From Chloroflexota bacterium (GTDB lineage Bacteria > Chloroflexota > Anaerolineae > Anaerolineales > Anaerolineaceae): DNA of 43,444 nucleotides. This document shows, in pieces, positions 33,589-41,850 of this stretch (positions are counted from its first letter, which is position 1; each line of letters starts with the position of its first letter). A program made the position numbers and the translations under genes. The DNA lies in NCBI GenBank assembly GCA_023434145.1, contig JAEYTI010000308.1:1-43444 (forward strand), read 5' to 3'. The notes under the pieces were generated by a model. It was not told the origin of the DNA and did not search any database. It worked only from the letters and a program-made list of their open reading frames with translations.

Positions 33589-36504
33589 CTACGCTTCCGT
33601 TTTCCAGGCAGCCACCAGTGCATCGACCGCCACTTCTACCAGCATCTGCTCGCCTGAGCGGATCAAAAGATTGCTTTCTTCGGTGACTGTGCCCAGTTTC
33701 TGGATCGGCATCGACTGGAATTTGGATTCAAACTGTTTTTCCAGTTCGGGCGCAACTTCTAACAGCAGGCAGCCGTTCGTTTCTCCAAACAGAGTCAGAG
33801 CCGGATCGGCTGTTTCGAGGTCGAGAGTCAGCCCCAACCGGCCGGCGATGCACATCTCCGCGAGCGCGATGGCAAGCCCGCCCTCACTGAGATCATGACA
33901 GGCCCGCACCCATCCTGTTTGGATCGCTTCATGCACCGTCCGATATACATCGAGCGCTCGTTCGGATGGCCCTGGAACAGGGCTGTTGGTTTGGATGCCG
34001 CTGATCCATTCAAAGTGGCTTCCGCCCAGCGTAGGCGCAAACTCGCCAATCAAGTAGAGGAAACTTCCTGTCTGCTTGAGATCCATCGCGACGGCCTTGG
34101 TCAGGTCTGCCATCCAACCCAGCGAGGTGATCAGCAGGGTAGGCGGGATGGCATGGCGCTGACCATCTTTGCCCATATATTCGTTGTTTAACGAATCCTT
34201 GCCAGAGACAAACGGCGCGCCATAAAATAAAGCTGCGTCATAACAGCCGCGCGCGCACTCAACTAATTCGCCTAGCGTGTGCGGGTTCTTCGGGTCACCC
34301 CAGCAGAAGTTATCCAGAATTGCAATTCGGTCTGGGTCTGCGCCAACTGCCACAACATTGCGGATCGCTTCATCAATAACGCTCCAGGCCATGCGATACG
34401 GACTGCGTTTCCCGTACTCTGGGTTAATCCCTGCACCAAGAACAATTGCCCTGTCACCGGAGGTACCGATTGGTTTGAGCACAACTGCATCGGATGGTCC
34501 ATCATTGTTCGCGCCGGTCAATGGTTTTATGACCGTGCCGCCCTGAACTTCGTGATCATACATGCGGATGATCGAGGCTTTTGAGGCGATATTGGGATGG
34601 GCCAGAAGATCAAAAAGCGTTTTCGTCAAATCGACTGCTGGCATGGGTTTTTTTGAAGCAACATGTGTTCCCGTCTTTTCCGGCAGGATGGCGGACAGCT
34701 TTCGCTGAGGAATTCCATCGTGCAAGAACCGGTTCGCCAGGTCGAGGACAACGGCAGTACCATAGCGGACGACCAACCGTTCTGTTCCGGTAAACAGCCC
34801 AATATCGGTTAGGTGAACATCATAAGTTTCACACAGGCGGCGCAGATCGGAGAGATGAATATCCGGAACGGCCACAACCATGCGTTCCTGTGCTTCTGAC
34901 AGCCAGATTTCCCAAGGCGCAAGGCCGGGGTATTTAAGCTGCACATCGGCCAGGTCCACATCCGCACCGAGGGAGGAGGACATTTCACCGACCGCCGAGG
35001 AAAGCCCACCTGCGCCACAGTCGGTAATCGCGGAATACAATCTCTGGTCCCGTGCCTGCATGATCACATCGATCAGTCCTTTTTCGGTAATCGGGTCACC
35101 AATTTGGACGGAGGCGCCGGCTACTTCGCCCGTCTGTGCATCCATGGTCATTGAGGAAAAGGTTGCGCCGCGCAGTCCATCGCGCCCGGTACGCCCACCC
35201 AGCACAATCACATGATCACCAATGTTGGGGGTATGCGGATGGCTGTTTTTGGGTGCAAGACCCACGCAGCCACAGAATACCAGTGGATTGGCGGTGAAAG
35301 CCGGGTCATACCATACTGCGCCGCTGACCGTGGGGATACCAATTTTGTTTCCATAATCTTTTACCCCGGCTACCACTCCAGAACGAATCCTGCGGGGATG
35401 GATGACACCTGCTGGAATGTCGTCGAAAGGGGTATTGGCCGGGCCAAAGCACAGCACATCGGTTGCGGCAATGGGCTTAGCCGATACACCAATCACATCG
35501 CGGATCACACCGCCAACGCCGGTATTTGCACCGCCAAATGGCTCAATAGCCGAAGGGTGATTGTGCGTTTCCACTTTGATGGAAACCTCATATGAATCAT
35601 CGAAATCGAGGATGCCAGCATTATCAACAAAGGCCGATCGCACCCAGGAGGGATTAATATTTTCGGTTGCTGCGCGGAAGAAGGTTTGAAAAAGGTTGTT
35701 GATATGCGTTTCCGAAGCATATTTATTGGAATCGCCCGCACCGGGGTTCAATATGGTTATGTCCGCTTTAAAGGTCTTGTGGACGCAGTGCTCACTCCAG
35801 GTTTGGGCGATGGCTTCAAATTCTACATCCGTCACATCGCGGTTCTCGGCCTGAAAATAATGCTGGATGGCCAGCATCTCTGGCAGATCCAGACCGGCGC
35901 GCCGGTCTTTAGAGAGTGCTAGTAATTCTGCCTCCGTCATATTACCAATGGCGATACGTTCCACTTTGCCTGACGCTTCCACAGGCTCGGGGAAGGCGGG
36001 TTGGATCTCGCCCAGCGTATACCATTGGATAATCGGGTTGGACAGCAAGCGGCTGGACAATAACGAAAGCGCTTCCTTGTTGAGCTTTGGCCCAGATACA
36101 AGGAAGCGCTGTCCGGTCGATGCGCGGGCGATGCCAGGTATTTGCAGTACCTCAGCCGCGCGTACAATTTGTTCCGCTACAGGGTCCGTGACGCCAGGCC
36201 GGAGGGCTACTTCGATCCTATGCCAGTCATTGGATGGCATGCTGGGAGCATCGTGATTCATGATGCTCCATTCGGCATGCTGCGAGATTGGATCTGCAAG
36301 CAGGCGTTCCGCAAGCTGGTCGGCCGCTTCCTCGCTTAAGTCCCCCTCGATAAAGTACAAATCCTCGCAGCGGATTGCTTCCACTGCGGAGATTCCCAGT
36401 GCGTGGGCATCACTCAGCAAGTCTTTTGAACGGGGATCTTCAAAATCGGCTGCGGAGATGACAAAACGATAAATGCGCATATTTTGCCGGTCAATCAAAC
36501 CCAT
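33589..36504 (-). CDS. purSL: FGAM synthase, PurL with two fused PurS-like modules
   Basis: A 971-residue protein. Residues about 190-971 are PurL, the ATP-dependent synthetase: TWSEHCVHKTF at 235-245, NHPSAIEPFGGANTGVGG near 312, and GADVDLADV further on. The first 165 residues hold two PurS-like units (about 9-80 and 96-165), the second opening with RIEVALRPGVTDP, a typical PurS start. PurS normally acts as a dimer in the PurL-PurS-PurQ complex, so a fused tandem pair could replace it; no separate purS is found. ATG 36504 has GAGGT six bases upstream and beats the internal ATG 36480. First gene of the operon. Confidence 0.93.
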   Translation of the reverse strand: MGLIDRQNMRIYRFVISAADFEDPRSKDLLSDAHALGISAVEAIRCEDLYFIEGDLSEEAADQLAERLLADPISQHAEWSIMNHDAPSMPSNDWHRIEVALRPGVTDPVAEQIVRAAEVLQIPGIARASTGQRFLVSGPKLNKEALSLLSSRLLSNPIIQWYTLGEIQPAFPEPVEASGKVERIAIGNMTEAELLALSKDRRAGLDLPEMLAIQHYFQAENRDVTDVEFEAIAQTWSEHCVHKTFKADITILNPGAGDSNKYASETHINNLFQTFFRAATENINPSWVRSAFVDNAGILDFDDSYEVSIKVETHNHPSAIEPFGGANTGVGGVIRDVIGVSAKPIAATDVLCFGPANTPFDDIPAGVIHPRRIRSGVVAGVKDYGNKIGIPTVSGAVWYDPAFTANPLVFCGCVGLAPKNSHPHTPNIGDHVIVLGGRTGRDGLRGATFSSMTMDAQTGEVAGASVQIGDPITEKGLIDVIMQARDQRLYSAITDCGAGGLSSAVGEMSSSLGADVDLADVQLKYPGLAPWEIWLSEAQERMVVAVPDIHLSDLRRLCETYDVHLTDIGLFTGTERLVVRYGTAVVLDLANRFLHDGIPQRKLSAILPEKTGTHVASKKPMPAVDLTKTLFDLLAHPNIASKASIIRMYDHEVQGGTVIKPLTGANNDGPSDAVVLKPIGTSGDRAIVLGAGINPEYGKRSPYRMAWSVIDEAIRNVVAVGADPDRIAILDNFCWGDPKNPHTLGELVECARGCYDAALFYGAPFVSGKDSLNNEYMGKDGQRHAIPPTLLITSLGWMADLTKAVAMDLKQTGSFLYLIGEFAPTLGGSHFEWISGIQTNSPVPGPSERALDVYRTVHEAIQTGWVRACHDLSEGGLAIALAEMCIAGRLGLTLDLETADPALTLFGETNGCLLLEVAPELEKQFESKFQSMPIQKLGTVTEESNLLIRSGEQMLVEVAVDALVAAWKTEA

Positions 36505-36535
36505 AAGTTTACCTCGGAAAAAATCGGGTTAGTGA

Positions 36536-36569
36536 ATTTTACTCCGGTTAAGATGTCTAGTCAACTAGA
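36536..36569 (-). promoter_or_regulatory. Purine operon promoter with an overlapping palindrome
   Basis: On the minus strand TTGACT (36564-36559), exactly 17 bases, TAAAAT (36541-36536). The start point would be near 36529, a leader of only about 25 nt, which leaves no room for a purine riboswitch. A palindrome with 6-bp arms, TCTAGT-CA-ACTAGA (36556-36569), covers the -35 box and is a candidate repressor site. Confidence 0.78.
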
Positions 36570-36582
36570 GATTCTTTCCGTT

Positions 36583-36642
36583 CTTGCGCATCGTCTGAAT
36601 GGCCACTGTGGCCGCCGCAGCCGGGACGACTCAGGGTGCAAG
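36583..36642. terminator. Structured region between the radical SAM operon and the purine promoter
   Basis: Nested pairings: CTTGC 36583-36587 with 36638-36642, TCGTC 36591-36595 with GACGA 36625-36629, and GGCCAC 36601-36606 with GTGGCC 36608-36613. It lies beyond the stop of the last radical SAM gene. No T-tract, so termination is only a possibility. Confidence 0.35.
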
Positions 36643-36668
36643 ATCGCAACGTGATGAATGGGATGCTG

Positions 36669-37988
36669 TCACTTCACGTGGCCAAGTTCCAGGCCTTGTT
36701 TCTTGAATACCTCCTTCCTGAACAGGGGGTTATAGGCCAGATATACGCCAAAGCGCAGCGGGCTGCGCAGGTTCGTTTGCGGTTCGAACATGCGGTAAAG
36801 AATGGATTTGAAGCTGTTGAAGGTGCTGCGGGCATAGAAAGACCAGTGCGTCAATTCATCGGCGGTCATATTTTGTGGATGGAAGGCGGCATGATTGAAT
36901 CGATAATCGGGGTGCAGCCACCATTTTCCATCATACATCAGGCGGTTTTCGGCCTTGAGTTTTTCATACAAGGGTGTGCCGGGGTAGGGCAGCAGGATAT
37001 TAAAGGCGGCAAAGGTGAACTTGTTCCTCAGCGCGAAGTCGAGCGTGCGCCGGATCGATTCGGGTGTCTCGCCGTCGTGCCCCAGGGTGAAGGCAGCCCA
37101 GGTTTGCAACCCATATTTGCGTAGAATCTCTAACTGGGTTTTGTACTGCTCGAACCCGGTGGTTAGATTCTGGCCCTTGTTCATATGGCGCAGCTCGTTT
37201 GGGTCGATTGATTCAAAGCCTATCACGTTTCCCAGGCAACCGCTGCGCACCATCAGGTCCATCAGCTCCCGGTCGGCAGTCATGTTGATGCTGGCTTGCG
37301 AGACCCATTTGACCTTGAGCGGAATCATGGCGTGGAACAGGCATTTTGCCGCCTCGATGTCTGAGATGATATTGTCGTCAACAAAGAACAGTGATCTGCG
37401 ACCCTGGCGCTTGATCTCTTCGATGGTATGCTCAACCGAGCGATAATAATGCCGGTGGGCGAAGTAGGCGCTGGTGGCGCAGAAGGTGCAGTTGAAGTGG
37501 CACCCGCGCCCGAACTGGAGCAGTGAGATCGGCAGATATTTCTTGCCCCGATACAGGTCGCGGCGCGTGAACGAGTCGGGTTGGGGGCAGCCAGGAATAC
37601 CGTGGTAGACCGGCTTGAGACAACCACTGCGTACGTCTGCGATGACCTGCGCCCAAACTGTCTCTGCATCGCTGATGAGGATAGAATCGGCATGCTGGGC
37701 GGCTTCCTCGGGGATCAGCGTGACGTGCATCCCGCCCATCACCACCGGCACGCCGCGCCGGCGGTACTCCGCGCTGATTTGGTAGGCGCGCTGGGCTGTG
37801 TAGATCTGCACGCTGATTCCGACCAGGTCGGTTGGCTCGTCATAGGGTATCGCTTCCAGCCGGTCGTCGTATAGAGCCAGTTCCACGTCTGGCGGTGTGA
37901 AGCCGGCCAGCGCACCCAGCGAGAGCGGCTCCATGCGCGCCTCGTCTTTGTAATCGCCAATCTTGGGGTAGATCAGAGTCACCTTCAT
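36669..37988 (-). CDS. B12-binding-domain radical SAM protein (paralogue 3)
   Basis: A 439-residue enzyme. The N-terminal region (about 1-130) is a Rossmann-like cobalamin-binding domain with YDDRLEAIPYDEPTDLVGIS and PVVMGGMHVTL; the DxHxxG motif of base-off methionine-synthase-type domains is absent, as usual for this class. The radical SAM core has Cys163, Cys167 and Cys170 in GRGCHFNCTFC for the [4Fe-4S] cluster. A C-terminal region of about 100 residues ends in NPLFRKEVFKKQG. It is closely related to the other two paralogues in the operon. Such enzymes methylate unreactive carbons or rearrange rings (for example BchE, HpnP); the substrate here is unknown. It lacks a good ribosome site and may depend on the small ORF that overlaps its start. 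Confidence 0.85.
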   Translation of the reverse strand: MKVTLIYPKIGDYKDEARMEPLSLGALAGFTPPDVELALYDDRLEAIPYDEPTDLVGISVQIYTAQRAYQISAEYRRRGVPVVMGGMHVTLIPEEAAQHADSILISDAETVWAQVIADVRSGCLKPVYHGIPGCPQPDSFTRRDLYRGKKYLPISLLQFGRGCHFNCTFCATSAYFAHRHYYRSVEHTIEEIKRQGRRSLFFVDDNIISDIEAAKCLFHAMIPLKVKWVSQASINMTADRELMDLMVRSGCLGNVIGFESIDPNELRHMNKGQNLTTGFEQYKTQLEILRKYGLQTWAAFTLGHDGETPESIRRTLDFALRNKFTFAAFNILLPYPGTPLYEKLKAENRLMYDGKWWLHPDYRFNHAAFHPQNMTADELTHWSFYARSTFNSFKSILYRMFEPQTNLRSPLRFGVYLAYNPLFRKEVFKKQGLELGHVK

Positions 37989-38062
37989 GGTTGATCCACA
38001 GCTAACGCCATGCTGGTGGGGGCAAGGTTAATGGCGATCGGTGAGAAAAGAATCGTTTTCAT
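37985..38062 (-). CDS. 25-residue ORF coupled to both neighbours by ATGA overlaps
   Basis: The 70-base gap between two radical SAM genes is filled by an ORF whose ATG (38062-38060) overlaps the upstream TGA and whose TGA (37987-37985) overlaps the downstream ATG, each as ATGA. The peptide begins MKTILFSPIAINLAP and ends AVDQP. The start resembles the first beta strand of B12-binding radical SAM proteins (compare MKIILLSPKG of the operon's first gene), so it may be the stump of a deleted paralogue, or a coupling ORF that hands ribosomes to the next gene. It is unlike typical RiPP precursors: no Cys, no leader/core pattern. Confidence 0.5.
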   Translation of the reverse strand: MKTILFSPIAINLAPTSMALAVDQP

Positions 38063-39393
38063 CGGGCTCCCGCAGGATCGATTGCGCTGCCATCTCCAAG
38101 CGGCTGGCCCTGCTTGTTGCGGATCTCTTTGCGCGTTATCAGATTGGTCGCCAGGTAGGCCAGCAGGTGATAGGGCGAATGGGCATTGTTCTGTGGGGCG
38201 AGCAAGCGCTGGAATATGGACGGGTAGGTGTTGAAATCATGGCGCAAGCGGATGATGCCATCGCGAAGCTGGTCGGGTGTCATGCGCTTGGGCAGAAAGA
38301 TTGTTTCGCCGTAGCGGTAATCATCGTCCAGCCACCAGCGCTCATACAGCAGGCGCTGTTCCTGCTTCAGGCGTTCATAGAGCGGCGTGGCGGGGATTGG
38401 GATGAGCGGGTTGAACTGCGCCAGGGCCATCTTTGAGCGCATAGCGAACTCGAGCGTGCGGTCAAAGGCATCTGGTGTGTCTTCATCGTAGCCAAAGACA
38501 AAGGAGCCGAAGATCATCATGCCTCGCGCGGCGATCTGCGCCACCGCCTTCGCATAGCCACCTTGCGTGGTAGCCCATTTCTTCTTCATCTGGAGCAGGT
38601 TGGCCTCGTTGAGCGTCTCAAAGCCGATCAACACGCCGATGCAGCCGCTTTGCGCCATGAGATCGAGAAGCTGCGGGTGCTGTATGATATCCAGGCTAAT
38701 CTGGCACGCCCAATGGATCCCGCTGGATTTCAAAGCGGTGAACAAGGCGCGCGCCTGATCGACATCGGCGAACAGGTTGTCGTCCGCGAAAAAGACAATC
38801 TTCCCGCGCAGCTCGTCCAGCTCTGCCAGAACTTCCTCCATGCGGCGACACGGCATCGACCTTCCGTAGAAGGCATGGATGGAGCAGAAGTCACAGGCGA
38901 ACCGGCAGCCGCGCCCAAACTGAACAATGCGCAGAGCCCCGTAGGGTTTGGCGCGAAACAGCCGCCGGTCGGGGATCACGCTTTGGGCTGCGAGGTCGGG
39001 CGGGCAGTGGTAGACTGGCTTCAGCGCCCCTACTCGAACATCCGCGACGAGCTGCGGCCAGACTGCCTCCGCGTCACCGATGACAATGGCATCCGCGTGC
39101 TGGCTGGCTTCGTCCGGCAGCAGAGTCGGGTGGAAGCCGCCCATCACCACCGGAACGCCCTGCCGGCGGTAGCGCGCGGCGATCTGGTACGCGCGTTTGG
39201 CGGTAAAGGTTTCGACTGTCAGCGCGGCCAAATCGGTAGGTTCGTCATACGGCACGTCTTCAATGCGATCGTCATACAGCTTTAATTCCACGTCGGGCGG
39301 AGTGAGCCGGGCGAAGATGCCAAAGACCAGCGGCTCGAGTGCGTCGGCAGCGCGCAGCGCGGTCATGTGCGGGCGAATCAAGGTGATTCTCAC
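38059..39393 (-). CDS. B12-binding-domain radical SAM protein (paralogue 2)
   Basis: A 444-residue protein with the same layout as its neighbours: cobalamin-binding region with YDDRIEDVPYDEPTDL and PVVMGGFHPTL, then the radical SAM site Cys163, Cys167, Cys170 in GRGCRFACDFC, then a conserved C-terminal module ending in LITRKEIRNKQGQPLG. It differs from the other paralogues at IHAFYGRSMP after the cluster site and in CQISLDI, where they have SQASIN, so substrate handling may differ. The start overlaps the GNAT-like gene stop as ATGA. Confidence 0.85.
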   Translation of the reverse strand: MRITLIRPHMTALRAADALEPLVFGIFARLTPPDVELKLYDDRIEDVPYDEPTDLAALTVETFTAKRAYQIAARYRRQGVPVVMGGFHPTLLPDEASQHADAIVIGDAEAVWPQLVADVRVGALKPVYHCPPDLAAQSVIPDRRLFRAKPYGALRIVQFGRGCRFACDFCSIHAFYGRSMPCRRMEEVLAELDELRGKIVFFADDNLFADVDQARALFTALKSSGIHWACQISLDIIQHPQLLDLMAQSGCIGVLIGFETLNEANLLQMKKKWATTQGGYAKAVAQIAARGMMIFGSFVFGYDEDTPDAFDRTLEFAMRSKMALAQFNPLIPIPATPLYERLKQEQRLLYERWWLDDDYRYGETIFLPKRMTPDQLRDGIIRLRHDFNTYPSIFQRLLAPQNNAHSPYHLLAYLATNLITRKEIRNKQGQPLGDGSAIDPAGAR

Positions 39394-40496
39394 AGCAGCG
39401 CGATCTCCAAACCTGGTGGGCGGTTGTCAATTGCGGCGACGTCTGACAGACCATCTTCCCATGCGGCAAGGTAGATATCACTCTGGTAGGTGATCGGGTG
39501 ATAAGTACGGATGACGGGCACAAAAGAGTGGCCAGCAGGCAGCCCGAGCATCACAAAATCATACGCCCGCCGAGCGGCTTCGTCGATCAGCGCGCGGAGC
39601 AGGGCTTTGAAGACCGCCACATCATCTCCATCGACCGCGGCGAAACAGGCGAAGCAGTGATTCAGCCTGGTGCCCGGCTCGGGCAGCCAGGCCCAGCCGC
39701 CGAGCCGCGAGAGCAAGTTGATCACCCAGCGGAAGTGCGCAACACTGCCCGAGTAGCCGCGGATGACCGACTGCTTAAAGGACTGCTGATCCCACAGCGC
39801 CAGGCAGCCGATGACGCGCTCTCCATCGAGCGCCAGGAAGAAGTCGGTTACCGATAGGCCGGGTGTGCGCGCGGAAAAAAGCGTTTCCGCAGACCAGTAT
39901 GGGGTAAATTGGGTGCGTTCACCATGCCGCGCAAGGCAGCCGAGGATGGCAGGGATGCGCCCCGGTGTGCCGCGCTCAATGCTGATGCGCTGCGCGTCCC
40001 GTGCTGGGGTTGGGTGAATCGCGAACGTCAGCATGCGGGTGTAGTGGTGGAGGTGCGGAAAATTGGGGAGCTTTGCGTCGAGCAGGCGCTGCGCGGGGCG
40101 GTTATCGGAGATGATGCTCATCAGATAAAAACTGGTGCGCCCGTCCTTGTGCAGCTCGCGCTGGCCCGCAAAACCCTGGCTCAGCAGGCGCGCGACCGTC
40201 ATACCGTGCTGGAAATTAGCCGCGGCGCGCAGCCCGCTAAAATATCCAACAGGACGGATGCCACCGTTGACGTACAATTGGCGCACGGAGCGATCGCCTA
40301 TACCGAGGATGCGACCGGTAGAGGTGTCGCGCACCAGCAGGGTCTGGGAAAACTCGCCTTCCACGGCGGTGGCCTGAAAATAGTCCGGCTCGCGGTCGAA
40401 CGAAAGTGAGACCGAACCTGGGAACGGATTCTCGCGCAGCAGGCAGCGCAGTTCGGGATCGTCGGCGGGCTGAGCTAGCTCATAATGCGTCGGCAT
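39390..40496 (-). CDS. Tandem GNAT-like acyltransferase protein
   Basis: A 368-residue soluble protein. The first half has GNAT-style segments: VRDTSTGRILGIGDRSV, PVGYFSGLRAAANFQHGMTV and IISDNRPAQRLLDAK, the last resembling the acyl-CoA-binding helix. The second half repeats the pattern (FFLALDGERVIGCLALW). Tandem GNAT folds are known, often with only one active half. It likely transfers an acyl group to an amine, or has become a binding protein. It sits between radical SAM genes with 17-bp and 4-bp overlaps, so it belongs to the same pathway. No specific family name can be given. Confidence 0.65.
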   Translation of the reverse strand: MPTHYELAQPADDPELRCLLRENPFPGSVSLSFDREPDYFQATAVEGEFSQTLLVRDTSTGRILGIGDRSVRQLYVNGGIRPVGYFSGLRAAANFQHGMTVARLLSQGFAGQRELHKDGRTSFYLMSIISDNRPAQRLLDAKLPNFPHLHHYTRMLTFAIHPTPARDAQRISIERGTPGRIPAILGCLARHGERTQFTPYWSAETLFSARTPGLSVTDFFLALDGERVIGCLALWDQQSFKQSVIRGYSGSVAHFRWVINLLSRLGGWAWLPEPGTRLNHCFACFAAVDGDDVAVFKALLRALIDEAARRAYDFVMLGLPAGHSFVPVIRTYHPITYQSDIYLAAWEDGLSDVAAIDNRPPGLEIALL

Positions 40497-41850
40497 GTTC
40501 GCGTACCCGAATCAGTTCGCCGGTAAAGGATGCATCGCCCAGCGGGTAGAAATCGCGCGCGTGGACCTCGCGGCGGAACATGGCATTGATGCCGTAGAAC
40601 TGCCACCACATCAGCAGGCTCGAGCGATTGACCGTGTCAAAGCTGCGGTTCCAGATGCTGCTCCAACTGTAGAACGCGGCGCGCGCGTCCACGCACCCGC
40701 GCTGTAGGCGCTCGGGCGTCATGTTCGCGGGGCGGAAGGGGATCATGTTGTACGCGTAGCGGTCGTCCAGCCACCATTTGTCAAACAGCAGGCGGCCTTC
40801 CTGTTCCAGGCGCCGGTAGAGTGGGGTGCCTGGGAACGGCGTGAGATGGTTGAACGCGGCGATATAAAATTTGTGCCGCAGGGCAAAATCGACCGTCTGT
40901 TGGAAGCTGGCCTCGGTATCCTGATCGTAACCAAACACAAAGGTGATGTACAGGCGGATGTTATGCTTGCGCAAATTGGCGAGCGCCTGCTCATACCCGC
41001 CCTGCATGGTATTGAAGCCCTTGTTCATCCGTTTCAGGTTCTCGGCGTTGAGCGACTCAAAGCCGATCAGCACGCCCTGGCAGCCGCTGTCTTTGATCAG
41101 GTGCAGAAATTCCTCATCGTGCGCGGCGTTGATGCTGGCCTGGCTGACCCAGCGGATTTTCAGCTTCTTTAACTCGCGGAAAAAGGCCTTGGCCTCATCC
41201 ATGTTCGAGGTGATGTTGTCATCGACAAAGAAGATCAGCGGCTTGCTGCGCATGCTTTCCAGCTCAGTGAAAATATCACCGGCGGGGCGGCGCGTCTGCG
41301 AGTGATCAAAAACGGTCTGCACGGCGCAGAAATCGCACACAAAATGGCAGCCGCGCCCGGCCTCTACCAGCCCGATGGGCAGGTAATTCTTCCCGGCATA
41401 AATGGATCGGTCGGGGCGAAGGCAGGCCAGAGAGGGACGCGATCCGGCGCGGTAGTACGGCTGGAGCGTTTTTCGCTCGGCATCTTTCAGGACGGTTTCC
41501 CACAGGTCTTCCGCTTCACCGATTACGACCGCATCCGCATACTGGGCAACTTCTTCTGGGCACAGGCTGGCATGAAAGCCACCCATCACCACCGGCACGC
41601 CGCGCTTGCGGTATTCACTGGCGATCTGATAGGCGCGTTTGGCGGTGTAGGTTTCCACGCTGATCCCGACCAGATCGGTCGGCTCATCATAGGGGATGCG
41701 CTCCATACGGTCATCGTAAAATTTAATCTGCACATCACGCGGCGTGAGACCGGCGATTGCCGCGGGCGGCAGTGGTTCCATCTGCCACAGACGCATATAC
41801 GGCTGGCCTTTGCGCCGCCCGATGCAGGGGTGGATGAGGGTTAACCGCAT
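40480..41850 (-). CDS. B12-binding-domain radical SAM protein (paralogue 1)
   Basis: A 456-residue enzyme. The cobalamin-binding region includes FYDDRMERIPYDEPTDLVGI and PVVMGGFHASL; the radical SAM cluster cysteines are Cys168, Cys172 and Cys175 in GRGCHFVCDFC. The stretch FFVDDNITSNMDEAKAFFRE and WVSQASIN closely matches paralogue 3, and the C-terminus (INAMFRREVHARD) carries the block shared by all three. A slightly longer N-terminus with RRKGQPYMRLWQ distinguishes it. The start overlaps the first radical SAM gene by 10 bases. Confidence 0.85.
   Translation of the reverse strand: MRLTLIHPCIGRRKGQPYMRLWQMEPLPPAAIAGLTPRDVQIKFYDDRMERIPYDEPTDLVGISVETYTAKRAYQIASEYRKRGVPVVMGGFHASLCPEEVAQYADAVVIGEAEDLWETVLKDAERKTLQPYYRAGSRPSLACLRPDRSIYAGKNYLPIGLVEAGRGCHFVCDFCAVQTVFDHSQTRRPAGDIFTELESMRSKPLIFFVDDNITSNMDEAKAFFRELKKLKIRWVSQASINAAHDEEFLHLIKDSGCQGVLIGFESLNAENLKRMNKGFNTMQGGYEQALANLRKHNIRLYITFVFGYDQDTEASFQQTVDFALRHKFYIAAFNHLTPFPGTPLYRRLEQEGRLLFDKWWLDDRYAYNMIPFRPANMTPERLQRGCVDARAAFYSWSSIWNRSFDTVNRSSLLMWWQFYGINAMFRREVHARDFYPLGDASFTGELIRVREHADAL

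Noticed and set aside
36505..36535. Purine riboswitch before purSL
   Set aside because: The predicted leader is about 25 nt, too short for an aptamer, and no conserved core was seen.
37985..38062. RiPP precursor peptide for the radical SAM enzymes
   Set aside because: The peptide has no Cys, no Gly-rich or repeated core and no leader-like segment, and no RiPP-recognition domain is encoded nearby; it looks more like a B12-domain N-terminus.
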